From contig JOFO01000046.1 in NCBI GenBank assembly GCA_000721275.1, positions 1-45,517 on the forward strand: a stretch of DNA of 45,517 nucleotides, given 5' to 3'. Position 1 is the first letter of the stretch. Every line of letters begins with the position of its first letter. The position numbers and the translations under genes were made by a program. The DNA comes from Microtetraspora glauca. Lineage in GTDB: Bacteria > Actinomycetota > Actinomycetes > Streptomycetales > Streptomycetaceae. The notes beneath the pieces are model-generated. The model saw nothing but the letters and a program-made list of their open reading frames with translations, was not told the DNA's origin and did no database searches. Shown piece by piece: positions 23,939 to 33,400 of this stretch.

Positions 23939-24324
23939 AGTTCGAACCAGACGACCTTGCCGGAGTCACGCGCGGCGACGCCCCAGGAGTCGGCGAGTTC
24001 CCTGACGAGGAGGAGCCCCCGGCCGTGCGTACCGTCGTCGGCGGGCGGTACGGGCGGCGCCGCGAGCCCGGGCTCGTAGTCGCGGACCTCGACCCGGAGC
24101 CGGTCCGGGTCGACCTCTGCGGAGACGATCGCCCCGTGGGCGGTGTGCACCAGCGCGTTGGTGACGAGTTCGCTGGTGAGCAGTTCGGCCACGTCCCCGG
24201 CGCCGGGTCCGCCCCAGCCGCCGAGGAGTTCGCGTAAGGCGTGGCGGACCTCCGGCACCGCGGTCAGGTCGGCTCCCCCCACCTTTCTGAGCAGTCGAGT
24301 CGGCTGTCGTGCGTTCCCGGCCAT
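23920..24324 (-). CDS. small HATPase (anti-sigma-kinase-like) ATP-binding protein
   Basis: A 134-residue single-domain GHKL ATPase of the RsbW-like HATPase_c_2 type, abundant in Streptomyces. The N-box (LLTSELVTNALVHTA), the DPDRLRVEVRDYEP segment and the G-box (DDGTHGRGLLLVRELADSWG) are visible. These proteins may bind and inhibit sigma factors or phosphorylate STAS antagonists. No sigma or STAS gene is adjacent. ATG at 24324 follows GGTGGGGG; an upstream extension to 24390 is less likely. The 3' end is folded into a shared terminator. Confidence 0.85.
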   Translation of the reverse strand: MAGNARQPTRLLRKVGGADLTAVPEVRHALRELLGGWGGPGAGDVAELLTSELVTNALVHTAHGAIVSAEVDPDRLRVEVRDYEPGLAAPPVPPADDGTHGRGLLLVRELADSWGVAARDSGKVVWFELHGGAA

Positions 24325-24408
24325 AGCCCCCACCCACGGTCGCGGTCGAACGGACTCACGGGGAATGCTGCCCCGCGAGCCCGCCGGCATGCGCCGGGCT
24401 CCGGCGGC

Positions 24409-26151
24409 TCAGGGGCGGGGCACGTTCCGCAGGTTGGAACGGGCCATCTGGAGCATCCGGCCCACTCCCCCGTCCAGGACGATCTTGCTGGCGGAGAGGG
24501 CGAAGCCGGTGACCATCTCGGCGCTGATCTTCGGCGGGATGGAGAGGGCGTTGGGGTCGGTGACGACGTCGACGAGGGCGGGGCCCTTGTGCTTGAAGGC
24601 GTCCTTGAGGGCGCCCGCCAGGTGCTTGGGCTTCTCCACGCGGACGCCGTAGGCGCCGGCCGCGCGGGCGACGGCCGCGAAGTCCGGGTTGCGGTTGCCC
24701 GTGCCGTACGACGGCAGTCCGGCGACCAGCATCTCCAGTTCGACCATGCCGAGCGAGGAGTTGTTGAACAGCACGATCTTCACCGGCAGTTCGTACTGAA
24801 CGAGGGTGAGGAAGTCGCCCATGAGCATGCTGAAGCCGCCGTCGCCGGAGAGCGTGACGACCTGCCGGCCCCGGTCGGTGAACTGGGCGCCGATCGCCTG
24901 CGGCAGCGCGTTGGCCATCGAGCCGTGACTGAAGGAACCGATGATCCTGCGGCGTCCGTTGGGGGTGAGGTAGCGGGCCGCCCAGACGTTGCACATGCCG
25001 GTGTCGACGGTGAAGACGGCGTCGTCGTCGGCGAGTTCGTCCAGGACGGAGGCGACGTACTCGGGGTGGATCGGGACGTGCTTCTCCACCTTGCGGGTGT
25101 ACGCCTTCACCACGCCCTCCAGGGCGTCGGCGTGCTTCTTCAGCATCTTGTCCAGGAAGCGCCGGTCGGTGCGGGGCCGGATCCGGGGCGTGACGCAGCG
25201 CAGGGTCTCCCGGACGTCGCCCCACACGGCCAGGTCGAGCCGGGAGCGGCGGCCGAGGTGTTCGGGGCGCACGTCGACCTGCACGATCCGGACGTCGTCG
25301 GGGAGGAAGGCGTTGTACGGGAAGTCGGTGCCGAGCAGGATCAGCAGGTCGCACTCGTGGGTGGCCTCGTAGGCGGCGCCGTAGCCGAGCAGGCCGCTCA
25401 TGCCGACGTCGAAGGGATTGTCGTACTGGATCCACTCCTTGCCGCGCAGGGCGTGGCCGACGGGGGCCTTGAGCCGCTCGGCGAACTGCATCACCTCGGC
25501 GTGCGCGCCGGCGGTGCCGCTGCCGCAGAAGAGCGTCACCCGTTCGGCCGCGTCGATCATCCGTACCAGGGCGTCGATCTCCGTGTCGCCGGGGCGGACG
25601 GTGGGGCGGGAGGTGACGAGGGCGCTGCTCGACACCTTCTCCGGCGCGGGCTGGTCGGCGATGTCGCCGGGGAGGGCGACGACCGAGACGCCGCCGCGGC
25701 CGACGGCGTGCTGGACGGCGGTGTGCAGCAGCCGGGGCATCTGCTGCGGGCTGGAGATCAGCTCGCTGTAGTGGCTGCACTCGCGGAACAGCTGGTCGGG
25801 GTGGGTCTCCTGGAAGTAGCCGAGGCCGATCTCGCTCGACGGGATGTGGGAGGCGAGCGCGAGGACGGGGGCCATCGAGCGGTGGGCGTCGTACAGGCCG
25901 TTGATGAGGTGGAGGTTGCCGGGCCCGCAGGAGCCGGCGCAGGCGGCGAGGCGGCCGGTGATCTGCGCCTCGGCGCCCGCGGCGAAGGCGGCGGTCTCCT
26001 CGTGCCGCACCTGGATCCAGTCGATGGCGGGGTTGCGCCGGATGGCGTCGACGACCGGGTTCAGGCTGTCGCCGACCACGCCGTAGAGCCGCTGGACCCC
26101 GGCGCGGACGAGGACGTCGACGAACTGCTCCGCTACGTTCTGTTTGGCCAT
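24409..26151 (-). CDS. poxB: thiamin-diphosphate-dependent pyruvate oxidase / pyruvate:quinone oxidoreductase
   Basis: A 580-residue ThDP enzyme with the three standard domains. The catalytic Glu is in RHEETAAF (residue 51 or 52), GSCGPGNLHLINGLYDA follows, and the ThDP/Mg motif runs GDGGFSMLMG to FNNSS at about 436-465. It resembles PoxB, which decarboxylates pyruvate to acetate and CO2 and passes electrons to the quinone pool by FAD at the membrane. The C-terminal tail (KIVLDGGVGRMLQMARSNLR) could serve membrane association. Acetolactate synthase-like alternatives lack this overall match. GATGGA precedes the ATG. Confidence 0.85.
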   Translation of the reverse strand: MAKQNVAEQFVDVLVRAGVQRLYGVVGDSLNPVVDAIRRNPAIDWIQVRHEETAAFAAGAEAQITGRLAACAGSCGPGNLHLINGLYDAHRSMAPVLALASHIPSSEIGLGYFQETHPDQLFRECSHYSELISSPQQMPRLLHTAVQHAVGRGGVSVVALPGDIADQPAPEKVSSSALVTSRPTVRPGDTEIDALVRMIDAAERVTLFCGSGTAGAHAEVMQFAERLKAPVGHALRGKEWIQYDNPFDVGMSGLLGYGAAYEATHECDLLILLGTDFPYNAFLPDDVRIVQVDVRPEHLGRRSRLDLAVWGDVRETLRCVTPRIRPRTDRRFLDKMLKKHADALEGVVKAYTRKVEKHVPIHPEYVASVLDELADDDAVFTVDTGMCNVWAARYLTPNGRRRIIGSFSHGSMANALPQAIGAQFTDRGRQVVTLSGDGGFSMLMGDFLTLVQYELPVKIVLFNNSSLGMVELEMLVAGLPSYGTGNRNPDFAAVARAAGAYGVRVEKPKHLAGALKDAFKHKGPALVDVVTDPNALSIPPKISAEMVTGFALSASKIVLDGGVGRMLQMARSNLRNVPRP

Positions 26152-26178
26152 GGGTCCATCAACACACGGCGCGGCGTC

Positions 26179-27717
26179 TCACGCCTCCCAGACGGCCGCC
26201 GCCGTACGGTCATCGGCGTACCCCGTCACCCTCAGCTGGGTGTCGGCCAGGAAGGCGGCGAGGCCGGGCGGTTCGGTGCCGCCCCAGCGGGCCGCCAGCT
26301 CGCGGGCCAGCTCGGGTTCGCCGCGCATCGGCTCGGCGAGCCCGGGCGAGGCGAGCAGCAGGGTGTCGCCGGGACGGGCCACGGAGGCGCGGAACCGGAA
26401 GGGTTCGGCGGGCGGCGGGACGGGTTCCTCGACGAGCGGCCCGGGCGCGGTGGTGATGCCGAGGTCCATGGTGAGCCGGTCGCCCTCCTCGGTGGCCTCG
26501 GGGGTGCCGTGCGGCGGGGTCGAGCCGAAGCCGACGACGGGCGCTCCGGTGACGGAGGCGGGGTCGGGCAGCAGCGGCTCGATGTCCTGCCAGGCGCCGT
26601 CGCGGAGCCGGAAGAGACCGCCGCCGCCGATCCCGAAGAAGACCCGGGTGCGGCAGTCGGGGTCGGCGGGGATCAGCAGGCAGCGGAGGGTCGCGGTGTA
26701 CGCGTCGGGTGCCAGGCCCCGGTCGGCGGCGCGGGCCCGGAGCCGGCCGTAGGTGCGGTCGGTGAGCCGGTGCAGCCCCGACTTGAGGTCGCCGCGGCGG
26801 CCGGTGCGGATGTCCTCGGAGAGCCGGGCGTGGCTGCGGCCGACGGCCTCGCCGATCCAGCGGCAGGCGTCGGCGGCGGCGAGGTGGGCGTCGTCGGCGG
26901 CGCGGGAGCCGGCGGCGACGGCGACCAGCACGAGGGCGGTCTCCTCGTGTCCGAAGCGGGCGGTCAGCAGGGCGTCCCGGCGGGGTTCGCCCCGGTAGCG
27001 GGCGGAGTCGCCGCGCACGGACGCGGCGCGGAGGGTGGCGGTGCCGTAGCGGGCGCCGTCCAGGACGGTGTCGGCGACCAGGTCACCGAGCTCGCCGGGG
27101 CGCGCGGCGGGCAGGGCGGTGGGCTCGGCCTCGTACGTGGGCGGCCGGCTGCCGACGAACCCGGCGCGGGGCCGGGGCATGGACACCTGCACGGTCGGCT
27201 CGTTGCCCCCGGGCGCCTCCACCAGCACGGTGACGTCCCCGCCGCGCGGCTCCGGCTCGGGCGCGGGCCCGGGCGCGGACGCGGGCGGCGCGGGCGGCGC
27301 GGGCGGTGACGGGAAGGTACGGGGCCCACTGACGGGCGCCTCCCACGGCGCGGGCCCGAGCACGGCGGGCGCGGCGGCCGGCCGGGGCGGGGCGGCGGGC
27401 GGCGGCGGTACGGCGGGCGGCTCGGCGGCCCGGGCCGGGGCCGCGGGCGGCGGGGGCAGGACCGGGCGGGCCGGGTGGGCCGGCCGGGGGGTTTCCGCGG
27501 CCGGCGGGGCGGGCACGGCCGGGTGGGCCGGCGGCGGGGGCGCCGCGGGGGGCGCCCCGTCGGGCGGCGGGGTCACGGGCTCGGGTGCGGTGGCGCGGGT
27601 GGCGGAGGCGAAGCGGGCGTCGAGGGTGTCACCCGCGGCGGCCGGGGAGGCCGGGGCGGTGTCCTCGGCCGTGTCGTCGTAGAGAGCGTCCCACCAGTTG
27701 TCCCCCTGCTGCGTCAT
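26179..27717 (-). CDS. PP2C-like protein with Pro/Ala-rich N-terminus, probable pseudophosphatase
   Basis: A 512-residue protein. It begins with an acidic WWDALYDDTAEDTAP segment, then about 150 residues of Pro/Ala-rich low-complexity linker. A PP2C-like domain occupies roughly residues 210-510 (RGDSARYRGEPRRDALL, VLVAVAAGSRAADDAH, PGDTLLLASPGLAEPM). Motifs that normally supply metal-binding aspartates are altered: the DG-type site reads AAGS and SDGL reads SPGL. It may therefore bind phosphoproteins rather than act on them. ATG at 27717 has only a weak AAGGG upstream. No operon partner is obvious. Confidence 0.65.
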   Translation of the reverse strand: MTQQGDNWWDALYDDTAEDTAPASPAAAGDTLDARFASATRATAPEPVTPPPDGAPPAAPPPPAHPAVPAPPAAETPRPAHPARPVLPPPPAAPARAAEPPAVPPPPAAPPRPAAAPAVLGPAPWEAPVSGPRTFPSPPAPPAPPASAPGPAPEPEPRGGDVTVLVEAPGGNEPTVQVSMPRPRAGFVGSRPPTYEAEPTALPAARPGELGDLVADTVLDGARYGTATLRAASVRGDSARYRGEPRRDALLTARFGHEETALVLVAVAAGSRAADDAHLAAADACRWIGEAVGRSHARLSEDIRTGRRGDLKSGLHRLTDRTYGRLRARAADRGLAPDAYTATLRCLLIPADPDCRTRVFFGIGGGGLFRLRDGAWQDIEPLLPDPASVTGAPVVGFGSTPPHGTPEATEEGDRLTMDLGITTAPGPLVEEPVPPPAEPFRFRASVARPGDTLLLASPGLAEPMRGEPELARELAARWGGTEPPGLAAFLADTQLRVTGYADDRTAAAVWEA

Positions 27718-27784
27718 GCCCTTATTGTCCACCGCGGGCGGCCCGGGAAAACGGGACACGAGAAAACCGTTGCTGCGAATGGGT

Positions 27785-27832
27785 GGTCCGCCGGACGACC
27801 CCACCCCCCACGGGAAGGACGTCCGGCGGACC
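27785..27832 (-). terminator. hairpin terminator after the subtilase gene
   Basis: GGTCCGCCGGAC and GTCCGGCGGACC form perfect 12-bp arms separated by 24 bases. The element begins 8 bases beyond the subtilase stop on the minus strand. Confidence 0.6.
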
Positions 27833-27839
27833 GGCGTGG

Positions 27840-30800
27840 TCAGCGCACGTCGTAAGCGCGGACCACGGTCTGGGTGACGGAGTTGCCCCCGGCGTCCGTC
27901 AGTTCGGTCTTCAGGGTGACCTGCGCGCCGGCCGCGCCCGCGTGGTCCACGGTCGCGACCCACGCGCCGCCGTCCCGGGCGACCGGGGCCTCGGTCCAGG
28001 TCTCGCCCCCGTCGTAGGAGTACGAGAGCCGTGCCGAGGTGAGCGTGCGTGCCTCGTAGCCGGCGTGACCGGTGACGCCGAGGCGGATCCGCTGGCCGTC
28101 GGTGGCGGCGAGGGTCTTGAGTCCGTCCACCGGCAGGTCGTACCGGGGGAAGAGAATCGGGATGCCCTGAGAATAGACCGTCTCGTCGAGCTGGGAGGTG
28201 AATTTCCAGATCGACCGCACGGAGGTGGAGCGGGCCCAGTTCCGGTTGCCGAGCTTCATGGTGTTCTGTTCCAGCTCGTATGTGCCGCGCTCGGCCGGCA
28301 CCTCGAAGACGCCGGACGGCCAGCCGGTCTCGCCGATGGTCTCGCCGTCGCGGCGCAGCCGCAGGTTGCCGATGTCGCCGAAGGAGCCGGGCTCGGCGTG
28401 GTGGCTGCCGTCGCCCCACATCGCGGCGGCGAAGCCGATGAGGTTGCCCTGGCGTTCGGAGACGAGGACGGGTGCGCCGGCGTCGTCGAGCGGGGCGGTC
28501 GGGACGAGGACGCCGCCGTACCAGTCCTCGGTGCGGTGCTCGCCGGGGGCGTACCGGTGCAGGTCGCCGATCATCAGCTCGCCGTAGGGGAAGCTGCTGC
28601 CGGTCATCTGCTGCCAGGTGGTGTCGCCGGGCGTGTGGTACTCGGTGCGGGTGCCGGGGGCGGGCACGGTCTCCAGGCCGGCGAAGCCGACGCGGAGGCC
28701 GTTCGGGCGGTGCGCGGCGGGGAAGTTCATGAAGTCCGCGGCGACGCCGGCCGATCCGTAGGTGACGTCGGAGCGGCCGAGGCGGGCGTCGCGGACCCGG
28801 TGGCGGCGCTCGCCGTCGATCTCGCCGGTCTCGGGGAAGGCGAGGCTGTAGACGTACGGGGACCGGGCGGTGGCCCGCCAGTGCAGGGTGACCTCGCCGG
28901 CGGCGAGCTTCTCCCGGAGCGCGGCGGCCTCGGCGGCCGGGACGGCGAGGACGGGCAGGCCGGCGCCGGTGAGGCCGCCGGCCGGGTACCAGCGGGCCGG
29001 GGTGGTGTGGTGGACGACGACGCCGAGCGCGCCGGCGGCCTTGGCGTTGCGGGCGAGGGTGCCGACGGCGGTGGTGTCGTCGGGGATCCGGACGAGGGCG
29101 AGGCGGCCCCGGACGCCGGCGGCCTTCAGCTCGTCGGGGGTGCCGCCGCCGGCGTCGGCGAGGGCGGCGGAACCGGTGCCGTCGAGGTTGTCGGAGCCGG
29201 TGGAGGCGGTCACCGGGTGGAGGGCGAGGCCGTCGCCGGTGCGCAGTGAGGTGATCTGCGGGGCGGCGGCGCGCCAGTAGCTGCCGGACTCGAAGGCGCC
29301 GTCGCGGGCCTCGCCTTCGACGGAGGCGTAGTAGGCGCGGAGGGTGCGCGGGCCGATGGCGGTGCCGGCGTGGGCCCAGGTGTCGTCCCAGGAGCGGGCG
29401 AACGCGAGGGTGGCGCCGCGGAGTTCGGTCGGCCGGTCGGTGCGGACGGAGAGCCGGGAGGCCGTGCGGGCGTCGAGGACGACGGTGGTGTCGTCCCTGA
29501 TCTCCAGCTGCGGGCGGGCGAGGTGGGTGAGGGAGTCGTCCAGGGTGGCGCCCTCGCCGGTGTCGCGGGTGGTGACGAAGGAGGTGAGGAAGTAGGAGCC
29601 GGGGCGGACCCGGAAGACCTGGTCGGCGGCGCCCTCGTTGAAGCGGCGTTCGCCGGTGGCGGTGTCGAGGCCGATGACGTCGAGCGAGGAGGCGCCGTCG
29701 GCGGGCCTGCCCTGGCGGTCGATCAGCTTGACGCGGAGGGTGACCGTCTCGGGCTCGACGTAGAGCGCGAAGGGGGTGGAGACGTGGACGCCGCCGGGGC
29801 CGGTGGCGACGACCCGGCCGGTGACGTCGCCGTACTGGGCGCGCTCCAGGCGGGCGGTGGGGTCGAGGGCCAGCGGGACCCGGACGGTGGCGCCGGCCGG
29901 GACGGTGACGGTGCGCCTGCCGAGGCGGGCGACGGTGGACCGGACGGCGGAGCCGTCGTTGCCGGTGACCTTCTCGACGGCGAGGCGGAGGGTGACGGGC
30001 CGGTCGCCGGTGTTGGTGTAGGGGACGGTGACGGTGGTGCGGTCGGTGCGGTCCTGGGGCCAGGCGAAAGTGCCGCCCTGGACGGCGGGGGCGGAGAGGA
30101 CGGTCTGGTCGACCGCGGCCTTGACGTCGAGCCGCCCGCCGCCCGTTTCCCGGACGTCACCGGGCACGGAGCTGTCGGCGGAGGCGACCAGAGCCGCCTT
30201 CAACTGCTGCGCGGTCCAGTCCGGGTGACGCTGTTTCAGGATCGCGGCGGCGCCGGCGACGTGCGGGGTGGCCATCGACGTACCGGACATGGCCCGGTAG
30301 GCGTGGACGCCCCGGCCGCCGGCCGCTGCGGCGGAGATGCCGACGCCGGGGGCGGCGATCTCCGGCTTGAGGGTGTGGGCGTCGTTGGCGGCGGGGCTGC
30401 GGCTGGAGAACCAGGCGGTGGTGTCGTCGCGGTCGGTGGCGCCGACGGTGAGGACGCCGGGCGCGCAGCCGGGTGAGGAGACGGAGTTGAGGGCGGGGCC
30501 CGCGTTGCCGGCGGCGACGACGAACAACGTGCCCTCGCTCTGGGCGAGTTCTTCGGCGGCGGCGCTCATCGGGTCGTCGCAGTCGGTCTCGGAGGGGTTG
30601 CCGAGGCTCATGGAGACGACGTCGGCGCCCTGGGCGACGGCCCACTCCATGCCGGCGATGATCCACGAGGTGGCACCGGAGCCGTAGTCGTTGAGGACCT
30701 TGCCGTTGAGGAGCCGGGCGCCGGGGGCGACGCCCTTGTGCGTGCCGCCGCTCGCGGCGCCGGAGCCGCCGACGGTGGAGAGGGTGTGGGTGCCGTGGCC

Positions 30801-31634
30801 GCCGCGGTCCTCGGCGGTGTCGGAGTCGGTGAAGTTCTCGGAGGCGGCGATCCGGCCCTTCAGGTCCGGGTGGCCGGTGTCGGCGCCGGTGTCGAGGACG
30901 GCGACCGTGGTGCCGGTGCCGTCGTAGCCGGCGGCCCACGCCTCGGGGGCGTGCACCTGGCGGGTGGAGTGCTCCAGGGTGGCCTCGACCTTGCGGTCCA
31001 GCCACAGCTTCTCGATGCCGGCGGCGGCGGAGCGGGCGGCGGGGGCGGACACGTCGGACCAGAAGGCGCCGGCCTGCTTCTTGTCGGCCTGCAGGGCGAC
31101 GCCGTCGATGGTCGCGAGGACCTGGCCGCGGCGGGCGCCGCGCGGGGCGGCGGGGGCGGTGCGGGCGGTGACGCCGGAGCCGTAGACGGCGATGAGGGGG
31201 AGGGTGGCGGTGGAGGCGTCGTCGTAGCCCTGGCGGACCAGGCCGGTGACGTTGAACAGCTCCTCGTCGACCCGGTCGGCGGCGAGCGCGCCGGTGGCGT
31301 CCTCGGGGTAGACGTACAGGTCCCGGCCGGAGCGGCGGGTCTGGACCAGCGGGACGGTGCCGTCCGCGCGGGGCAGCACGGTCGCGGCGGGGTTGCCCCG
31401 CTCGTCGCGGGTGACCAGGACGCGGTCGCCGGTGACCAGGGTCACGGTGGCGGGCCTCCCCCGGGCCCCCGTCTCGCCGCTCTCTCCGGCGCGGGCCTGG
31501 GCCTCGCTGCCCACCAGCGGGCGGTCGGTGGCGCCGCCGGCCGGCGGCTGGGCCGCGGCGGACGGCAGGGCCGCGGTGACGGCCAGGACGGCGGCGGTCG
31601 CCGCCCCCAGGGCCGTACGCGAAATCGGGCGCAT
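27840..31634 (-). CDS. large secreted S8 family serine protease (subtilase)
   Basis: A 1264-residue secreted protease with a signal peptide (about residues 1-29, ending PSAAAQ) and an N-terminal pro-region. The S8 catalytic domain has Asp248 (AVLDTGADTGHPDL), His280 (GGHGTHT), the oxyanion Asn377 (AAGNAGP) and Ser453 (MSGTSMATPHVAG). Several C-terminal beta-rich domains follow, one with PA-like segments (LVRIPDDTTAVGTLARNAKA). It probably degrades extracellular protein. ATG at 31634 is used because GGGGAGA precedes it; the frame extends further up. A TrmB/LuxR regulator gene is divergent. Confidence 0.92.
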   Translation of the reverse strand: MRPISRTALGAATAAVLAVTAALPSAAAQPPAGGATDRPLVGSEAQARAGESGETGARGRPATVTLVTGDRVLVTRDERGNPAATVLPRADGTVPLVQTRRSGRDLYVYPEDATGALAADRVDEELFNVTGLVRQGYDDASTATLPLIAVYGSGVTARTAPAAPRGARRGQVLATIDGVALQADKKQAGAFWSDVSAPAARSAAAGIEKLWLDRKVEATLEHSTRQVHAPEAWAAGYDGTGTTVAVLDTGADTGHPDLKGRIAASENFTDSDTAEDRGGHGTHTLSTVGGSGAASGGTHKGVAPGARLLNGKVLNDYGSGATSWIIAGMEWAVAQGADVVSMSLGNPSETDCDDPMSAAAEELAQSEGTLFVVAAGNAGPALNSVSSPGCAPGVLTVGATDRDDTTAWFSSRSPAANDAHTLKPEIAAPGVGISAAAAGGRGVHAYRAMSGTSMATPHVAGAAAILKQRHPDWTAQQLKAALVASADSSVPGDVRETGGGRLDVKAAVDQTVLSAPAVQGGTFAWPQDRTDRTTVTVPYTNTGDRPVTLRLAVEKVTGNDGSAVRSTVARLGRRTVTVPAGATVRVPLALDPTARLERAQYGDVTGRVVATGPGGVHVSTPFALYVEPETVTLRVKLIDRQGRPADGASSLDVIGLDTATGERRFNEGAADQVFRVRPGSYFLTSFVTTRDTGEGATLDDSLTHLARPQLEIRDDTTVVLDARTASRLSVRTDRPTELRGATLAFARSWDDTWAHAGTAIGPRTLRAYYASVEGEARDGAFESGSYWRAAAPQITSLRTGDGLALHPVTASTGSDNLDGTGSAALADAGGGTPDELKAAGVRGRLALVRIPDDTTAVGTLARNAKAAGALGVVVHHTTPARWYPAGGLTGAGLPVLAVPAAEAAALREKLAAGEVTLHWRATARSPYVYSLAFPETGEIDGERRHRVRDARLGRSDVTYGSAGVAADFMNFPAAHRPNGLRVGFAGLETVPAPGTRTEYHTPGDTTWQQMTGSSFPYGELMIGDLHRYAPGEHRTEDWYGGVLVPTAPLDDAGAPVLVSERQGNLIGFAAAMWGDGSHHAEPGSFGDIGNLRLRRDGETIGETGWPSGVFEVPAERGTYELEQNTMKLGNRNWARSTSVRSIWKFTSQLDETVYSQGIPILFPRYDLPVDGLKTLAATDGQRIRLGVTGHAGYEARTLTSARLSYSYDGGETWTEAPVARDGGAWVATVDHAGAAGAQVTLKTELTDAGGNSVTQTVVRAYDVR

Positions 31635-31701
31635 CGCTCTCCCCATCTGATTCCGGACAACTGGGCGCAAGTCACCTGTATCCGGAGGCGGTTGGTGCTG
31701 C

Positions 31702-31713
31702 GGTGGCGCCACC
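31702..31713. promoter_or_regulatory. 12-bp palindrome in the subtilase/regulator intergenic region
   Basis: GGTGGCGCCACC is a perfect palindrome about 70 bases upstream of the subtilase start, in the 233-base divergent gap. It is a candidate site for the neighbouring TrmB/LuxR regulator, but no known motif is matched. Confidence 0.35.
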
Positions 31714-31750
31714 TTGGCAGAGCCGGGGGCGGTACAGGGATGATGGGAGA

Positions 31751-31780
31751 GGCGGGAATACGCCGTGGCCGTTTCCCGCC
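31751..31780. promoter_or_regulatory. inverted repeat GGCGGGAA/TTCCCGCC
   Basis: Perfect 8-bp arms GGCGGGAA and TTCCCGCC are separated by 14 bases, about 88 bases upstream of the regulator start. Helical spacing of the half-sites suits a dimeric regulator. The function is inferred from position only. Confidence 0.4.
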
Positions 31781-31867
31781 AGGTCACCAACGGAACGAAT
31801 GCCTCCGGAGCACGGGCGCGGACCCTCGCGCGCGGCGCGCCGGCGGCACGGCGAGGGGCGGGAACCG

Positions 31868-32851
31868 ATGCTGGGAGCGATAGGACTGGACGAGCGGCAG
31901 GAGTCCGCGTACCGCGCGCTGATCGCGCTGGGCGCCGCCGAGGTCACCGACCTGGCGCACCGGCTCTCCCTGCCCGAGCCCGACGTCGAGCGGTCGCTGC
32001 GCCGGCTGGAGGCGCAGGGGCTCGCCGCCCAGTCCTCCGCCCGCACCGGCCGCTGGGTGGCCGCGCCGCCCGGCGTCGCGCTCGGCGCGCTCCTCACCCA
32101 GCAGCGGCACGAGCTGGAGCAGGCCGAGCTGGCGGCGGCGATGCTCGCCGAGGAGTACCGGGCGGAGGCGACCGAGCCGGCCGTGCACGACCTGGTCGAG
32201 GTGGTGACCGGCGCGAGCGCCGTCACCCACCGCTTCCTCCAGCTCCAGCTCGGCGCGCAGGAGGAGGTCTGCGCGCTCGTCACGGGCAAGCCGATCGCCG
32301 TCTCCGGACTGGAGAACGACGCCGAGGAGCTGGCCGCCGGGCGCGGCGTGCGCTACCGGGTGGTGATCGAGCGGGAGGTGCTGACCCTCCCCTCCGGCCT
32401 GCTGGAGCTGTCGGCGGCGCTCGGCCGCGAGGAGCGGATCCGGGTCGTCGACCGGGTGCCGACCAAGCTGGTGGTGGCCGACGGCAGCCTCGCGATGGTC
32501 CCGCTCACCGGCCGCGGCGCCGAGCCGGCCGCGCTGGTGGTGCACGCGAGCGGGCTGCTGGAGTCGCTGATGGGCCTCTTCGAGTCGGTGTGGCGGGAGG
32601 CGCTGCCGCTGCGGCTCGGCGCGGGCGCCCAGATCACCGAGGACCAGGCCCCCGGCCCGGACAGCACCGACCTGGAGATCCTCTCCCTGCTGCTCGCCGG
32701 GATGACGGACGCCAGCGTGGCCAAGCAGCTGGACCTGGGACTGCGGACGGTGCAGCGGCGGGTGAAGGGACTGATGGAGCTGGCCGCGGTGACCACCCGG
32801 CTGCAGCTGGGCTGGCACGCGTACGAGAAGGGCTGGGTCGCCCGGACCTGA
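31868..32851 (+). CDS. TrmB-like / LuxR-type transcriptional regulator
   Basis: A 327-residue regulator. The N-terminal TrmB-like winged HTH (about residues 1-70) includes LGAAEVTDLAHRLSLPEPDV and ERSLRRLEAQGL. A phospholipase-D-like or effector middle domain follows. The C-terminal LuxR HTH includes LEILSLLLAGMTDASVAKQL and LDLGLRTVQRRVKGLMELA. Streptomyces often place such genes divergent from secreted subtilases, which they are believed to control. GGGGCGGGAACCG precedes the ATG at 31868. Confidence 0.85.
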   Translation: MLGAIGLDERQESAYRALIALGAAEVTDLAHRLSLPEPDVERSLRRLEAQGLAAQSSARTGRWVAAPPGVALGALLTQQRHELEQAELAAAMLAEEYRAEATEPAVHDLVEVVTGASAVTHRFLQLQLGAQEEVCALVTGKPIAVSGLENDAEELAAGRGVRYRVVIEREVLTLPSGLLELSAALGREERIRVVDRVPTKLVVADGSLAMVPLTGRGAEPAALVVHASGLLESLMGLFESVWREALPLRLGAGAQITEDQAPGPDSTDLEILSLLLAGMTDASVAKQLDLGLRTVQRRVKGLMELAAVTTRLQLGWHAYEKGWVART

Positions 32852-32917
32852 CCGGCCGGCCCACCCCATCGGCCCTCGCGGCCTGCGGGAACGGCCCGGC
32901 CGGGAGAGGCTGGCACC

Positions 32918-33400
32918 GTGGGTGTGTGGCAGCTCCTGATGGTCGCGGCGGTCATGCTCCTCGGCCTGTCCGGGGTGCTCGCCCCCGGCGTGCCGGGCAG
33001 CTGGTTCGTCTGGGCCGCCGTGCTGTGGTGGTCGCTGCACGAGCAGACCGGCCTCGCGTGGATCCTGCTGGTCTCCTCGACCGCCCTGCTGCTGCTCACC
33101 CAGGTGGTGGTCTGGCAGCTGCCGCCGCGCCGCTTCCGGGGCGCCGGGCTCACCCGCCGCACCCTGGGCTACGCCGGCGCGGGCGCGCTCCTCGGCTTCG
33201 TCCTGCTCCCGGTGGCCGGCGCCGTCCCCGGCTTCGTCGGCGGGATCTACCTGTGCGAGCGGCGCCGGCTCGGCGGCCACGGCCAGGCCCGCGCCGCCAC
33301 CCGCGCGGTCATGCGGGCGGGCGGCACCAGCGTGCTGGTGGAGCTCTTCGCCTGCCTGCTGATCGTCGGCGCCTGGGCGGGCGCCGTCATCCGGGGCTGA
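32918..33400 (+). CDS. DUF456 family membrane protein
   Basis: A 160-residue membrane protein with about four hydrophobic helices: LLMVAAVMLLGLSGVLAPGV, WAAVLWWSLH, ILLVSSTALLLLTQVVVW, and the GAGALLGFVLLPVAGAVPGF to C-terminal pair. The glycine-rich pattern fits DUF456. The function is unknown. GTG at 32918 is preceded by GGGAGAGG. Its 3' end overlaps the convergent Ada/AlkA gene by 14 bases, so the two transcripts are antisense at their ends. Confidence 0.8.
   Translation: MGVWQLLMVAAVMLLGLSGVLAPGVPGSWFVWAAVLWWSLHEQTGLAWILLVSSTALLLLTQVVVWQLPPRRFRGAGLTRRTLGYAGAGALLGFVLLPVAGAVPGFVGGIYLCERRRLGGHGQARAATRAVMRAGGTSVLVELFACLLIVGAWAGAVIRG

Noticed and set aside
24241..27309. 1022-codon plus-strand frame opposite poxB and the PP2C-like gene
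   Set aside because: Composition is Gly/Ala/Val/Asp-rich and lacks a start context; antisense shadow.
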